A stretch of DNA of 64,000 nucleotides from Paramecium sonneborni (lineage: Eukaryota; Ciliophora; Oligohymenophorea; Peniculida; Parameciidae), in the NCBI GenBank assembly GCA_905182985.1, contig CAJJDN010000144.1, forward strand, positions 228,157-292,156, in the 5' to 3' direction. The position numbers and the translations under genes were made by a program. The notes below the pieces were generated by a model. That model saw only the letters and a list, made by a program, of their open reading frames with translations, did not search any database and was not told the DNA's origin. Positions 1-11,379 of the stretch are shown piece by piece. Each line of letters starts with the position of its first letter. Position 1 is the stretch's first letter.

Positions 1-2
1 TA

Positions 3-200
3 CTATTTAATAAATTTACTTTCAGATATATATTACTTATGATAGCAAAATTAAATGTTAAAATGAAATAGCATTCTCAATTTGATAATAAATCATAAAT
101 CTAAACATAAAAAACTTTTTACGAAGAATAAGATGATAAATATGAAATTTTTATAATAAATCTCTTCATTATAATTAAATATCTAAGAAGTTATTTATGA
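3..200 (+). CDS. Possible 3' end of a gene cut by the window edge
   Basis: A frame is open from the first bases to a TGA at 198-200 when TAA and TAG are read as Gln. The last part is rich in Lys, Gln, Glu and Asp, as in other protein tails here, and ends in a hydrophobic stretch. No domain is recognisable. Because TGA is the only stop, an open run of about 65 codons can arise by chance in this sequence, so this is weak. If real, most of the gene lies to the left of the window. Confidence 0.3.
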
Positions 201-565
201 TTTTTATTTGCAATTAATTATTTTACTAAAATAAAAGAATTTATAATAATAAGAATTTAAATAATTATAAAGGAATAAAAGTAATCCAATAGATAATATT
301 AAATTTTAAAAAGATTGGTTATATATAAGTGAGCTTGCATTTATAATTTATGATTGATACATAAGTTACAAGTATTAAGCTTTATTTCTAACATTCATAC
401 TTTTAAACAAATTAAAAATCTTAATAGATTTATTTTTTAAATTATTCCCAAAATTCCTTATTTATTGAATTTCTTTTTGTTTTTAAAATTGCATTAAATA
501 ATTTTTTTTATGTTTTTAATTAAATGTAGAAGTAGAAAAATTGTTGTATATGTTAATTATAGAAA
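201..565. other. Intergenic, no gene seen
   Basis: AT-rich stretch with no frame that keeps protein-like composition on either strand. It holds the 3' flank of the minus-strand coiled-coil gene that ends at 566. I see no RNA gene or repeat. Confidence 0.5.
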
Positions 566-1567
566 TCACATAAATGGTTTTGAATAGGTACCAGTTCCTA
601 AATTGAGTAATGTTCTTAATCTATCATTTTCATCTTTTAATCTCTTATTTTCTTGTAAAACATTGTAGTTAGAATTGGCTATAGTAAATAATTGATTTGA
701 TTACATTATTCAAGTCGATTAGATGATTATGGTCTTTAAATGATTTAAGATTATTATTGTTATTATTATTATTGTAATGATTAAAATTATTTTTAAAGTG
801 TTTCAATTTGTATTTTAAGGTTTTAGTTCTCCAATTCTAAATCAGAAGCACTTTATAAAACATATTCTAATTCATCAAAACCTTTTCTATAAGAAATAAA
901 ATATAATAATATACTTAAGAGTATCTAATTCTTATTTAAGTTTTTGATTTTCTTTAGTTAAAGAATCAGCTTACTTTTTATGATCATCAAAAGAATATTT
1001 AGTTAATTTAATTTAATCTAATTCAATTCTTAATGATCTATTTTCTTATTCTAATTAATTTCTATCCGAAATAAATCTAGCAGTAAGTTCTCGTATTTCT
1101 CTATCAATTTAAATTCTTTTTGAAAGTTCATTTTAATATCTTTAATCCTCATTTTCTTTATCTCTATTTTAATATTTAACTCTCCATTATTCACATTCCA
1201 TTTATAAAAGTGCAAGTTTTTTTTCATACTCTCCAATTTTAATTCTTTATGATATAACTTCATTTTCAACTAAATCTACTCCTTTAAATCTAATTTCACT
1301 AGTATTGAGTAATTATTGAATTTAAGCATTTTCTTCTCTTAATCTATCATTTTCAACAGTAAGTAGAAATACAACCATATAAATATCTTCACCTAACCAT
1401 GGTTTATTAGGAGGTTATCCACCTTACATTTCTTAAAAATTAGGTCTTTCTTGAATAATTTTAGATTGAATTTGTTATAATTGAAATTTCATTCTTTATT
1501 CTTATTAAATTTATGCTATTGTTAAAGGAATATCTCTATTTGGTTATACAGGTGGTCTATACTCCAT
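566..1567 (-). CDS. Coiled-coil protein, function unknown
   Basis: The start is the ATG at 1565-1567 and the stop the TGA at 566-568. Two small introns of 28 and 26 nt (GTA...TAG) restore one frame of 315 codons plus stop. The protein opens with MEYRPPVQPNRD. It then becomes a long charged helix rich in Glu, Lys, Arg and Gln with repeated D/E-N-x-x-L spacing, typical of a coiled coil. Near the end lies a Gln run written mostly as TAA. The tail is RLRTLLNLGTGTYSKPFM. The family is not recognised; a cytoskeletal or ciliary structural role is only a guess from composition. The next gene on the same strand stops 81 bp upstream of this start. Confidence 0.75.
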
Positions 1568-1648
1568 AATAAATAAATAATTTTTTTGATGAATGATAAT
1601 ATATTAATATATAAAATATATAGATATATATTGATTAAATAAATTTAT

Positions 1649-2413
1649 TCATTTAGCTCTTAAATTGTTGTTACTAATCAATGTTTTCATTTCCCATTCA
1701 ATATAATCTTTTTCTAGAAAACTCTCTTCTTTTTTTGGTTCTAATTTTTTATCTTTAAGTTATTCTATAATGAGACTCTACATTTTAACGATTTTATCTT
1801 ATTTTTCTTTATCTAATTGATCTAAAATTTATTCATTAGTAATAAATGTTTAATGTTCATCATCATTATCATAATTTTAAGATTTAGGATTATCAGTATA
1901 TAAGAGTAACAATTTCAAAGGGTTTTTTTCTTCAATTTATGGAGGAGGATTTGTTTAGATGGATTATGAATTTTATAAGTTTGATTATGTTTCTATCTAT
2001 TGAATTTATATATATTTAGCTAATCTACTTGAATGAGTTGATTATTCAGATTGATTAGATTAATTTTCCTATAATAATTAAGTATTATTATAGGAAGATG
2101 ATTTTTAGGAGAGTTAATCATCATCTAATTTGTCTAGCCAATATTAGACAGAATGTATTAATTCTTAATTATTTGACACTTATAAAGTATCTTAAGAATG
2201 GTTCTATTGAATTTCATTGAATTTGAAGGATGTTTCAACTTATGTGTTGATAATTTACGAATTCAGATCTATTTGATTAACTATGTCCTATTTAATTATT
2301 TTTAATACCACTGTATGTATAGTATCAGTTATGTAGGAATCTTAGTTATTATTCTAATTGATTTAGAATGCATTGAGAGTAACTGATATAATTATTACAA
2401 TCAATATTCTCAT
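1649..2413 (-). CDS. Small protein with signal-like N-terminus
   Basis: An uninterrupted frame of 254 codons runs from the ATG at 2411-2413 to the TGA at 1649-1651. The first 17 residues (MRILIVIIISVTLNAFQ) look like a signal peptide. The rest is polar, rich in Gln, Asn, Ser and Asp, with an acidic patch near the middle and a charged helical end (KEESFLEKDYIEWEMK). I do not recognise the family. The start codon is only 19 bp from that of the divergent casein kinase gene, so the two 5' ends share almost no DNA. Gln is encoded mainly by TAA and TAG. Confidence 0.7.
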
Positions 2414-2432
2414 TTAAAAACGTAAATTATTA

Positions 2433-3742
2433 ATGGATAATCCATTGGGCAATCGAAACTTATCAAATACTTACTTATAACAATAAAATTACAAACTTAT
2501 CAAACGATTAGGAATGGGTGCATTTGGAGAGATTTATTTAGCATAAAATAAACAAAAAGAGGAATTTGCTATCAAATTAGAAAGAACTAATTGTCAATAT
2601 CCATAAATTTTATATGAAGCAAAAGTATATTCTTTTCTTCATTAAGATACCTAACAATTAGATAAAGGTAAGAAAGTATATTTGATATATTTAAAGGGAT
2701 TCCAAAAGTATTTGGAGCAGCAACAGAAGGAGATTATAATTATTTAGTTATGGAACTATTAGGATAATCAATAGAAGATTTATTTGCTTAATGTCATCGT
2801 AAATTATCAATTAAAACAGTAATCTATATAAATATTAAGGTTTGCATGCTTGCAGAATAAATGGTCTCTAGATTAGAATTAATGCATTCAAGATCATTTA
2901 TACATAGAGATGTTAAACCTGATAACTTTCTTATGGGAATAGGTAAGAAACAATCTAAACTTTATGTTGTTGATATGGGTTTAGCTAAAAGATATTTAAC
3001 TAAAGATGGACATATTCCATTTAAAGATAATAAACCACTTACCGGAACAGCCAGATATGCCAGTATTAATACTCATTTAGGATATGAATAAAGTAGAAGA
3101 GATGATTTAGAAGGATTAGCTTATGTTCTTGTTTATTTAGCTAAAGGTTCTTTGCCTTGGATGAATCTTGTTTGTAACAATAAAAATGACAAATATGTTT
3201 TAATCAAAGAAAAAAAAATTAAAACCACTACTGAACAACTTTGTTCTGGACTTCCTGAAGAAATGACTTTATACTTAAGCTATGTTAAGAAACTTAAATT
3301 TGAAGATAAACCTGATTACAATTATTTGAGGAATCTATTTAAATAGGCATTATAAAGATAAAATTTATCTTTAGATTATATTTATGATTGGACTAAACCA
3401 GAAAAAAAAAGAATTGATAGTGATCAAATTGATGCCATCAAAAAACTTAAAGATGAAATTAATAATAAAGATGCAGATCCTAAATTTAAACAATTACCTC
3501 AATAATCTTAACATTTACCTCCTAAAGCTTAATCAATTATTGCACCTAAACCTTAACTTATTAATTCTCCTAAACCTATCCCTAAACCTTAATAATAATA
3601 AATTCGACCTTAATCTGCATAAAAACCTGTTGTTCAAAAAAAACCATTATTATAAACATAATAAAATAAAAAACCACCAGTTGAACCTAGAGTTGCGGCA
3701 CCCAGAATTGTAATTAATAAAGAACCTTACACTAAATATTGA
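2433..3742 (+). CDS. Casein kinase 1 family Ser/Thr protein kinase
   Basis: CK1-type kinase of 419 aa after removing introns of 29 nt (about 2664-2692) and 21 nt (about 2818-2838); the coding length is then a multiple of three. The glycine loop is [10 protein letters not shown] at about residues 26-35, the catalytic loop is HRDVKPDN with the base Asp at about 143, and LTGTARYAS matches the CK1 segment after the metal-binding motif. That motif reads DMG (about 164-166) instead of the usual DFG. The kinase domain ends with the typical DYNYLRNLF helix. A tail of about 120 residues rich in Pro, Gln and Lys follows. It is divergent with the gene at 1649-2413. The substrate is unknown; CK1 enzymes phosphorylate acidic or primed Ser/Thr sites. 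Confidence 0.92.
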
Positions 3743-3817
3743 TTTTTCGTATTTTTTGATGCTTTTTTTATTTCATCAAATGACTTTCATTTTATTTATA
3801 AATTTATTTATTTATTA

Positions 3818-5965
3818 TCAATCATTCTATCTATTATCTATTTCTTAAATCAATTTCAATGCAAATGCAACGCTCTCAAATTAATTATTAGGTAACTCTA
3901 TCAATTAATTTTTAAACTCTTTCTTGTAATATTTACGAAAGTTTTTCTCAAATTCAACTTACTTATCCTTTTAATATGATTTAATCTCCTTCAATAAATT
4001 TACAAAATCACTCTATATCTAATTTGCATAACTATTCTAATATTTCTATTAAAATTTTATCAAAATCTTCTATAAACATGTTTAATTTGCTTATTAATTT
4101 ATTAACTCTTTAAATATCCTATAAATACTTGGTCTATAGTAATTTTTCTCTGTCCCTAAATTATCAGCATTCAATATTTGATTCTATATTTCCATCCAAT
4201 TCTAAGTTCTCTTTTAATTTTATACAGAACTATATTATTCCTTAGAAACAACCACTTTTTACTTTTAGAAAATTGCTGATTACTACTTGTTCTCATAGAT
4301 TTATTCATAATATAGGAACAATTTTTACAAAGTTTAACTTGATACTTTATAATATCTAAGTAATAATTCCATTAGAAATTTTAATTTCTTCATTCTAATA
4401 TATAATGCTTATGGTTCTTTATTAATAATTAATTCATTGATTTCTAAACTCTCATATATCATATTTTCAAATTCATTTATTTCATCCACAATAGCTTCCT
4501 GTTATTCAGCCATAATAAGTATTTCCAATTCCCCAGCCTTATTTATAATTTAAGAAAAATCTTAATATTGTAGATTTTATCTTTTGGTTATACATGCCTT
4601 ATCTTTTAACTATTGCAATTGTTCTTAATTAAAATTATTGCATGACCTTTTTGATAATTAATTCAAAGTTATTAGATCTGTCTTTAGGTACTTATAAAAT
4701 TTAACAAATTTTAAATCTAAAGTACATTCCACATAGCCATAAAATAATAATTTTAATTAGCTCGAATGAATAGTATCAGCTATAAGATCAAAAATAAATG
4801 AATTTTATTTAAAATTTTCCTTTTAAAGAATAGTTTAGATCTAATTTTATATTTTTTTTTTCAAATTATTTTCTTTTGATTCTGATTTATCTGTAATTAA
4901 AAAGCAAGTTAATTATATCAAATCACATATATGATCTGGAAATTATTATTCTTATGATAATTATTACACATGTGTGCTTTACCTATCACAAAACAATTAC
5001 AAAATTTCTTTATCTTCCTCTAATAGTTCATATTCAAATTAATCTCTTTATTTATTTCTTATTTCTTCAATTTCTAGAAAATGTTCTTTCATCTAAGGGT
5101 ATATTGTTGAAATCTATAAACAATATGATGATATCTCTAAATTTTTACTTAATTATTGAATATGATTTACAAATTTTTATTGACTAAAAGCATTCTATTA
5201 AGTTTAATGAATTATATCTAATTTAAGTATTTCTTTAAAAGCAGCACTAAGTACTACAATATGTGGAAAAAGTTATTAAGCAATAATAATAGAGTCTTTT
5301 TTGACTAAATCCATAAATGTTTTCATGGTTGAATCCTTTTAAATGACTTAAAAATAAATTGTTTATGTTTCAAGTAGTTCTGGTGATGCAATTGTTAATT
5401 TATATTAATTTGCAAATCTCACTTCCTCTATATTGCCTAATAGTTTAAATAAAATTTATTTGCAATGTTAATCTTCAATTAAATCAATTATTGCTTATAT
5501 TTAATTACATTATTCTAATCTAGCCAATTCAAACTCTTATTGTTGATTTTTGTTTGAAAACATTACATAAGCATTATAGATAGTCATTTTCATGTCTTAA
5601 ACATTATTTTGTAAATATTCAACAGATTGTTATAATGAATTCTGTATACCAATTAATTATAAAGCTAAATATCTAGCTAATATGCTGCCAAATGATTCAA
5701 GTTATTAAGTTAAATGTTATTTTGGTGTTATTGGATTAAATCCCATAACTTATTCAGAAATAATAGTAGGCTAATCGCTCTCTTCTCCAAAACTATCAAA
5801 AAATACTTAAAGTTTACATAGCACTCTATTAAAGGATATTTGTTGTTGTTTGTTAATTTTCGGGTTATATCTAAATGAAAGAGAATTATTCTGAACTTTA
5901 ATCTTATTACATTATTAAATAATTTTTATCAAATTAAATTATAAATTTAGAGCAACACTCATCAT
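3818..5965 (-). CDS. Large helical protein, function unknown
   Basis: A frame of 715 codons with no intron runs from ATG ATG at 5960-5965 to TGA at 3818-3820. It is rich in Leu, Gln, Ile and Glu and reads as almost all helix, without membrane segments or known catalytic motifs. I considered a vesicle-tethering or symplekin-like fold but have no motif to support either. The first ATG overlaps the stop of the upstream POP7-like gene by 3 bases (ATGATGA). This is odd for ciliate genes, which are usually transcribed singly, so the true start may be the later in-frame ATG near 5750. An A10 run near 4852-4861 is part of the frame and needs no correction. Confidence 0.75.
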
Positions 5966-6254
5966 ATTAATAATTATTTTTTCAATTCTATGTGAATTCC
6001 AGACTTATTATCTTGAGAGCTAGTTTTTATTTTATATGTAATTCCACAATATTAATCAATTATTTGTAAAGCAATTCTTACACATTTTTCAATACTTGCA
6101 CTCAATCCATGAATTAAAACAGTTTAAATACTTTAATTATAATAGATTTCTACCCTTCTTCAAATAATTATATTATCCTTTTAATATATCGATTGATGTG
6201 AGCATCATGTTTTACAAATATTTCATTAAAAGCTGCTTTCTTGTGAATTTTCAT
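5962..6254 (-). CDS. POP7/Rpp20-like Alba-domain protein (RNase P/MRP subunit)
   Basis: Small protein of 89 aa. The start is the ATG at 6252-6254, a 23-nt intron lies at 6131-6153, and the stop is the TGA at 5962-5964. The core QTVLIHGLSASIEKCVRIA matches the conserved Alba/Rpp20 signature (ihGlG-A-I-rai-lA), and the preceding NEIFVKHDAHINRYIKR fits the first strand and helix. In eukaryotes POP7 pairs with POP6/Rpp25 and binds the RNA of RNase P and RNase MRP in the nucleus. The protein is short compared with human Rpp20 because the C-terminal part is reduced. It could instead be another Alba-fold RNA-binding protein. The next gene begins inside its stop codon. Confidence 0.6.
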
Positions 6255-6693
6255 ATATTAAAAATAAAAAAAATAATTTAAAAGACATAATAAATTAAAA
6301 TGATAATCCTTTTATGTCTTTCCATTTCTTTTTCATTCAAATATTTAATATAAATTATGAATAAAATAGAATATTAGTATTAATATTTAAATTACATAAA
6401 TTCTATAGAATATTTTTTTTAATTACTTATTTTGTAAATCTTTCTAATAATTAAATTAATTTTTTGAGATTAATAAATAACTAAAAATCAAAATTTTATT
6501 CTATTCTTTAAATTCTTTTAATAGAATTATAAAATTCATTAAGTTTTTTTAATGAAAATTGAATATTAAACTTAAATAGATAGCATGAATTATTTAGATC
6601 AATATAAATAAAAGAGTTGTTATCTTGACCATGGTAAATTGAATGAGATTTGCAATAAAAATATGGAGACTTTATTATGGAGGATTATCATGA
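6255..6693. other. Intergenic, no confident gene
   Basis: Very AT-rich 5' flank of the POP7-like gene. From about 6583 a short frame opens (MNYLDQYKQKSCYLDHG) and could be the first exon of the uncertain gene that follows. I could not connect it with an intron of normal size. Confidence 0.4.
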
Positions 6694-7364
6694 GCAAGAT
6701 TACAATTTTTAAGCAAAATTATATATGAATTAAGTTTTGAGCTTTTTGATGCATCTCGATTAGGCTCTGTTCATGATAAACTTTCACATTTAGTTGGAAT
6801 ATATTGTACTTTAATTGGAGGACCAGTTCAATTATATATTAGTTGTTATCAGATATTAAAGAGGTTTTTAAGATAAATGTTTTAAATACTATTCAATAGA
6901 TTTAGAGATATAATTACAATTGCAGTGAGCTTTTGGGATATGAATGTAAATTAATAAAATAAATTTGATGATTAGCTATATTTTGATAAATGATTCAGGT
7001 GAGACAATTTCTAATAATATTCTTTTGAAAAGTATATTTATTCTATATATATTTGGAAATTAAGATAATCCAATTTATTAAAAAAAAAATAATATTTTAA
7101 TATAACATTAACTTAAATAGAATCAAATTTTGATTTAATAAATGATGATGTTTAAGGGGGCATTTTATTCAATCATTAAAATTTTTGAGGTAAAACTTTA
7201 TTTAGAAAAAAATAAAGGCTACTAAAAAATTTATTGATTATTTTCCAATAGAAAATAAATTGATTCCTAAGTTACCTTGGATGAAAATTATGTAAAAGAA
7301 TAAATAGTCTATGTTAAAAGGAAATTTGATGAAGAAATTAAAAAATAAATAGATTAAATTATGA
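6694..7364 (+). other. Uncertain or degraded gene, two open segments
   Basis: Two open stretches have protein-like composition but lie in different frames. The first (6694-6993) encodes about 100 residues, including SRLGSVHDKLSHLVGIYC and CYQILKRFLRQMFQ. The second runs from about 6955 to a TGA at 7362-7364, includes NDSGETISNNILLKS and LPWMKIMQKNKQSM, and contains a plausible 28-nt intron near 7192. I found no intron of normal length joining the two, and no start codon fits the first cleanly. This may be a gene with unusual introns, a sequence with indels, or a pseudogene. No family was recognised. Confidence 0.35.
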
Positions 7365-7618
7365 AAGCTTAATAAATATTTTATCTATGATACTAATAAA
7401 ATTTATTTATATATTTAAATTATCAATAATGATCTTATTTATTTCCTTAGTTAAAAATTAAACTAACAATTTTATTTAAAGAAATATTAATAGTATATAT
7501 AAATATTATAGATTTTTATCTAAGTTAGATAAATATTGATTAGTATAGACAATAATTTAAAACTAGAAATAAACAGAAATATATTTATTAGTTAATTTGA
7601 AATAAATAAAGTAATTAA

Positions 7619-9516
7619 ATGAAAACTAAAAGATCAATAATTTAAGAATAATAACCAGATCATGAATAGATTCGTAAATAGAATGAATAAAATTTACAAC
7701 CAGCTGTATAAGTGTACAGAATGTATTCCCAATTACATACAGTAGCTTAAGCAGAATAAGTTGCTGACTCTCTATCATCAATAGATTTTATACAGAAATA
7801 GTGTGAAAAGAATATGAAGGTTCGAGAATTTGCAATGTATGCAGCATAGTTTTTTAAATATGAACATTACAATTTTGGTTAAATTATAATGAATTAAGGG
7901 GATTATGGAGATAGATTTTATTTGTTATTAAATGGTGAAGTTGGAGTTTATATGAAGAGATCAAATGAAGATATCTAAAATGATTTGGATTTTATAACTT
8001 AGTAAAATAGTGAAACCAATATTATTATAAATAATAATGTGTTGAAGAAAAAGAAAACAATAGTTTTGACTTAATTAAATAAATATGATCTAGCATTAAG
8101 AATGTTAGTAGATAATAATATGTATTTCAATAATGGAGTTCCTTAATTTAAAAAAGTATGGCAATATTATTCAGGTTAATGTTTTGGTGATTAAGCATTA
8201 ATACATGATCAACCAAGATCAGCAAGTATTATAGTAGTATCAGAAGAGGCACATTTAATTTCAATGAACAAACATGATTATCGATTAGTGTGTGAGAAAT
8301 AGATACAAGAATAGAATTCAAACATAGATTATTTTATGAAATTATTTAATGGTGCTAGTAAATTTACAGTGACAAAGTTTATTTAAAATTTAAGAACAAT
8401 ATAATTCTCAGCATAATAAATTTTATGGAAGGAAGGTGATGACCCTAAATTTTATTTTTTGATATTAAAAGGGAGAGTTTAATTGTATAGACATATTCCA
8501 GAAGAATAATTAAGTTAATTAACAACAAGAAAAAAGAAGAAAATAGTTTTAAGTTAATTATCAGATAATTCATTTGTTGGTTAAGAAGAAATAATAGAAT
8601 CTGTTCCATATAGATTATATTCTTGTTAAGTATTGGATAATACAACTGCTTATTTTATGGAAGCAAGTGAATTTAATAATTTAAAGAAAAACTTTCCAGA
8701 TATTGTAAAATTACTCAAAGACAAGAGTTCTTTAATATCTGAATATATGAATAATAGATAGAATAATATAATTTCTATACTAACATAACATGAAAATTAA
8801 TAATAGGAGGAACCATAATTGATGATAACTGAAAGAAAAACTGTATAAGAGATATTTAAAGATCCACATGATAGACCAGATAAAAATGATATTCGTTCAT
8901 AGAAACCTAGAATACTTCTACAAACTGAAATTGCTCATTAAAATATGTTATATCATTAAAAAAAATTACCAACTGATGCAAAAACTAAATTTTTAATGGT
9001 TGATACAAATCTTATAGAGTAGATTAGAGACAGAGTTTCTAGAAAAGTATGGACTGGAGCTGAAAAGAAATTAAGAGTTAAAACTACACATCTAGAAGAT
9101 AATCAAATTTTAATTAGTAGAGTTTAAAGTGTTATTAGTACAAAACCAAAAAAAATGTAAAAGTTTGAATCTTTAGAAACTGTACTCTAAATTACATCAT
9201 CAGAGCCTTATTTAACTTCTCCTACAATTGTTAATTCAACTACCAATACAATTCCTCTTATTTAAAGATCCTGGAATCCTTAGAATAGATAATTAAAAGC
9301 TAAATTAAGAAAGGCTTTCAGTGGAGCTAATACTCGAAATACTTTATAAACTAGATAAACTGAAAATGAAGATTTATTCGCTTAATTAACACCTCCTAAA
9401 AGAATTCACACTGCAAAATCTACTAATAGAAAAATGTAATATTATTTATTTATCTTATAAGTTGTTCTGCTTTTCGATCTCGTAAAAAGAGTGATCAACT
9501 TTTTGGTTATATTTGA
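7619..9516 (+). CDS. Protein with two cyclic-nucleotide-binding-like domains
   Basis: A protein of 623 aa from the ATG at 7619 to the TGA at 9514-9516, with one 26-nt intron near the 3' end (9436-9461). Reading through that intron would give a long unrelated tail; splicing gives a short basic end. The first cNMP-type beta barrel contains NQGDYGDRFYLLLNGEVGVY and, after an insert rich in Asn and Lys, GQCFGDQALIHDQPRSASI, which matches the phosphate-binding cassette of PKA/PKG regulatory domains (FGE-A-L----RAAT). A second, weaker barrel has EGDDPKFYFLILKGRVQLY. There is no kinase or channel domain. The tail is long, basic and probably disordered. Nucleotide binding is likely for the first domain and doubtful for the second. 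Ciliates have many such proteins. Confidence 0.85.
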
Positions 9517-9533
9517 TTATTTATTTTAATTTC

Positions 9534-10676
9534 ATGTTAAATTTTACAAATACTTGTAAAATCAACACAAAATTATTGTTGATTTCTTTCTAAAATTCAA
9601 ACTTCTCTATTGTAAATTCATTTTATTATAACTCTTAGGATAACCAAAAATCTTAGTTTCCAACTAGCAAAACTATATAAAAATATAATTAAGGTCTTAT
9701 CAGATCCCATTAAGTTAAAATTGCATTATCTATTAACACTATTTCTGAAATTTTATCAAAATACAAATCTTCCAAATTATAAACTTATCTATATACACTC
9801 ATAACACATTCTAAAAGACTTACTTTTTTACAAAAAAATCAAAAAAAAAATTATTTGCATATTTCTAATCGAAGAATCAGAACAATTTTTAATTACTAAA
9901 ATAATACTGAAACTTCTAAATTAAATCATAAAATCATGCTAAACCATAAAATTGCTTAGAGTTTTAAAATTATTAACAGAATAACATATAGTAAAATTTA
10001 CTAGTTTAAGTTCAGTGCATTTTTTAGAATTTGTGCTTATTAGAAGTTCCAATATAGTTCAAAAGATCAATCCCCTCTCTAATTTTAAATTCGTAAGGTA
10101 AATTAACAAACAGAAGAAAAATTGGCAATAAAATTTGCCAGTACTACTTTAATAATTAATGCTATTAATTCCAAGGTTTTATTATAAAAACTTTAATTCT
10201 GTTTAATTTTGAATTTTATACATTAATCAAATTTTAGAAACATTTTGAGGGTAGATTAGTAAAAAATATAACTGAGTAATTTTTATAAAAACAACGAATA
10301 TGAAGGTGTTGAGAGAAAGTTTAAATCAATATGTTTACTTAACTTAGTACTTAAGAAAAAATTAATGTAATATTTACTCATTTTGAAAATACATTCTAAA
10401 GATAATAAAAAGAGGAGAACAAGTCTTACATCTTCAATACTAGATTCAACATCAATAATTTTTGATAAACTTATTAAGAAAGGAGAGATGTATATTGAAT
10501 TTTAATAATCAACTAATGACACAGAATTAAGCAAATCTGAAATTGATGATTTTAATATCTCAAAAAAATAGACTAATTGTTCACAAACATTTTAACAATT
10601 ACCTTAAATCAATAGTAAAAAAACTATGAGTAAATTTTCTTTTATTATTTAGAATCCTCTTCTCAAAAATTATTGA
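9534..10676 (+). CDS. Hypothetical 380-aa protein, intronless
   Basis: An uninterrupted frame of 380 codons runs from the ATG at 9534 to the TGA at 10674-10676. It starts only 17 bp after the stop of the cyclic-nucleotide protein on the same strand. The protein is basic and rich in Asn, Lys, Ile, Ser and Gln. It has no clear membrane segment, and its final third is more acidic (TELSKSEIDDFNISKKQ). No family is recognised. By my rough estimate TGA occurs about once per 60 codons by chance here, so 380 open codons are unlikely to be random. The lack of introns and the tiny gap to the upstream gene leave some doubt. Confidence 0.5.
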
Positions 10677-11379
10677 AATCATCGAATAGAACTAAAAATT
10701 TAGAGTAATATTAATAGAAGGTTTCAATCATTTAAATTAAAACTATAATCGTATTAACTTTTGGAATTTTATTATTACTTATTGGTAAAGTGATTTAATG
10801 AAAATATTTATATAAAATAATATTTTTGATTATTTTATATCTTCTCTAAAAGTGGAATAAAATAAAAATATGGGTTGACGTAAATTTCGAGTATTATCAA
10901 GCATTTATGAAACATTCAAATTTAAATTTTTAGCAATTTTGATTATTTATAGAAAATTTGTAATTATTAAATTGAATCAAACCTGAATAAAGCACACGAG
11001 AAAATATATTAGTAATAATATCCTTCTCATTTAAGGATTTTTCCATAAAATAATACATATTTTAATTAAATTTAAATTAAAAAAGAGTTCAAACATATTA
11101 AGGGATATTATTTTCCGAAGAGTAAATTTGGAAAAGATTTAATTAAAGAGATTAAAATTAAAAATAGAATATGTTAGTAAAAATTCACCTAAAATTTGAT
11201 AATTTATATTTTAAATAAAAGAGCGAAAGATTTTGCTATTGGAAGTTTTAATTATAAAAATTTTAGGACAATAAAATTCAAATTAAACTCCAAAACTTTA
11301 ATAGAAAATTCCATAATTGGATTTAAGGAATGATAGAATAAAGTTCTATTTCTTTCTATAAATTTAATTGAATTTATAC
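10677..11379. other. Intergenic, no gene seen
   Basis: About 700 bp of AT-rich sequence without a convincing frame on either strand. A few short purine-rich patches occur near 11090-11160. It is the 5' flank of the ankyrin-kinase gene together with the first duplicated segment. Confidence 0.5.

Noticed and set aside
6583..6700. B-box zinc finger at the start of the uncertain gene
   Set aside because: Only one Cys/His pair (SCYLDHG) is present; the other ligands are missing.
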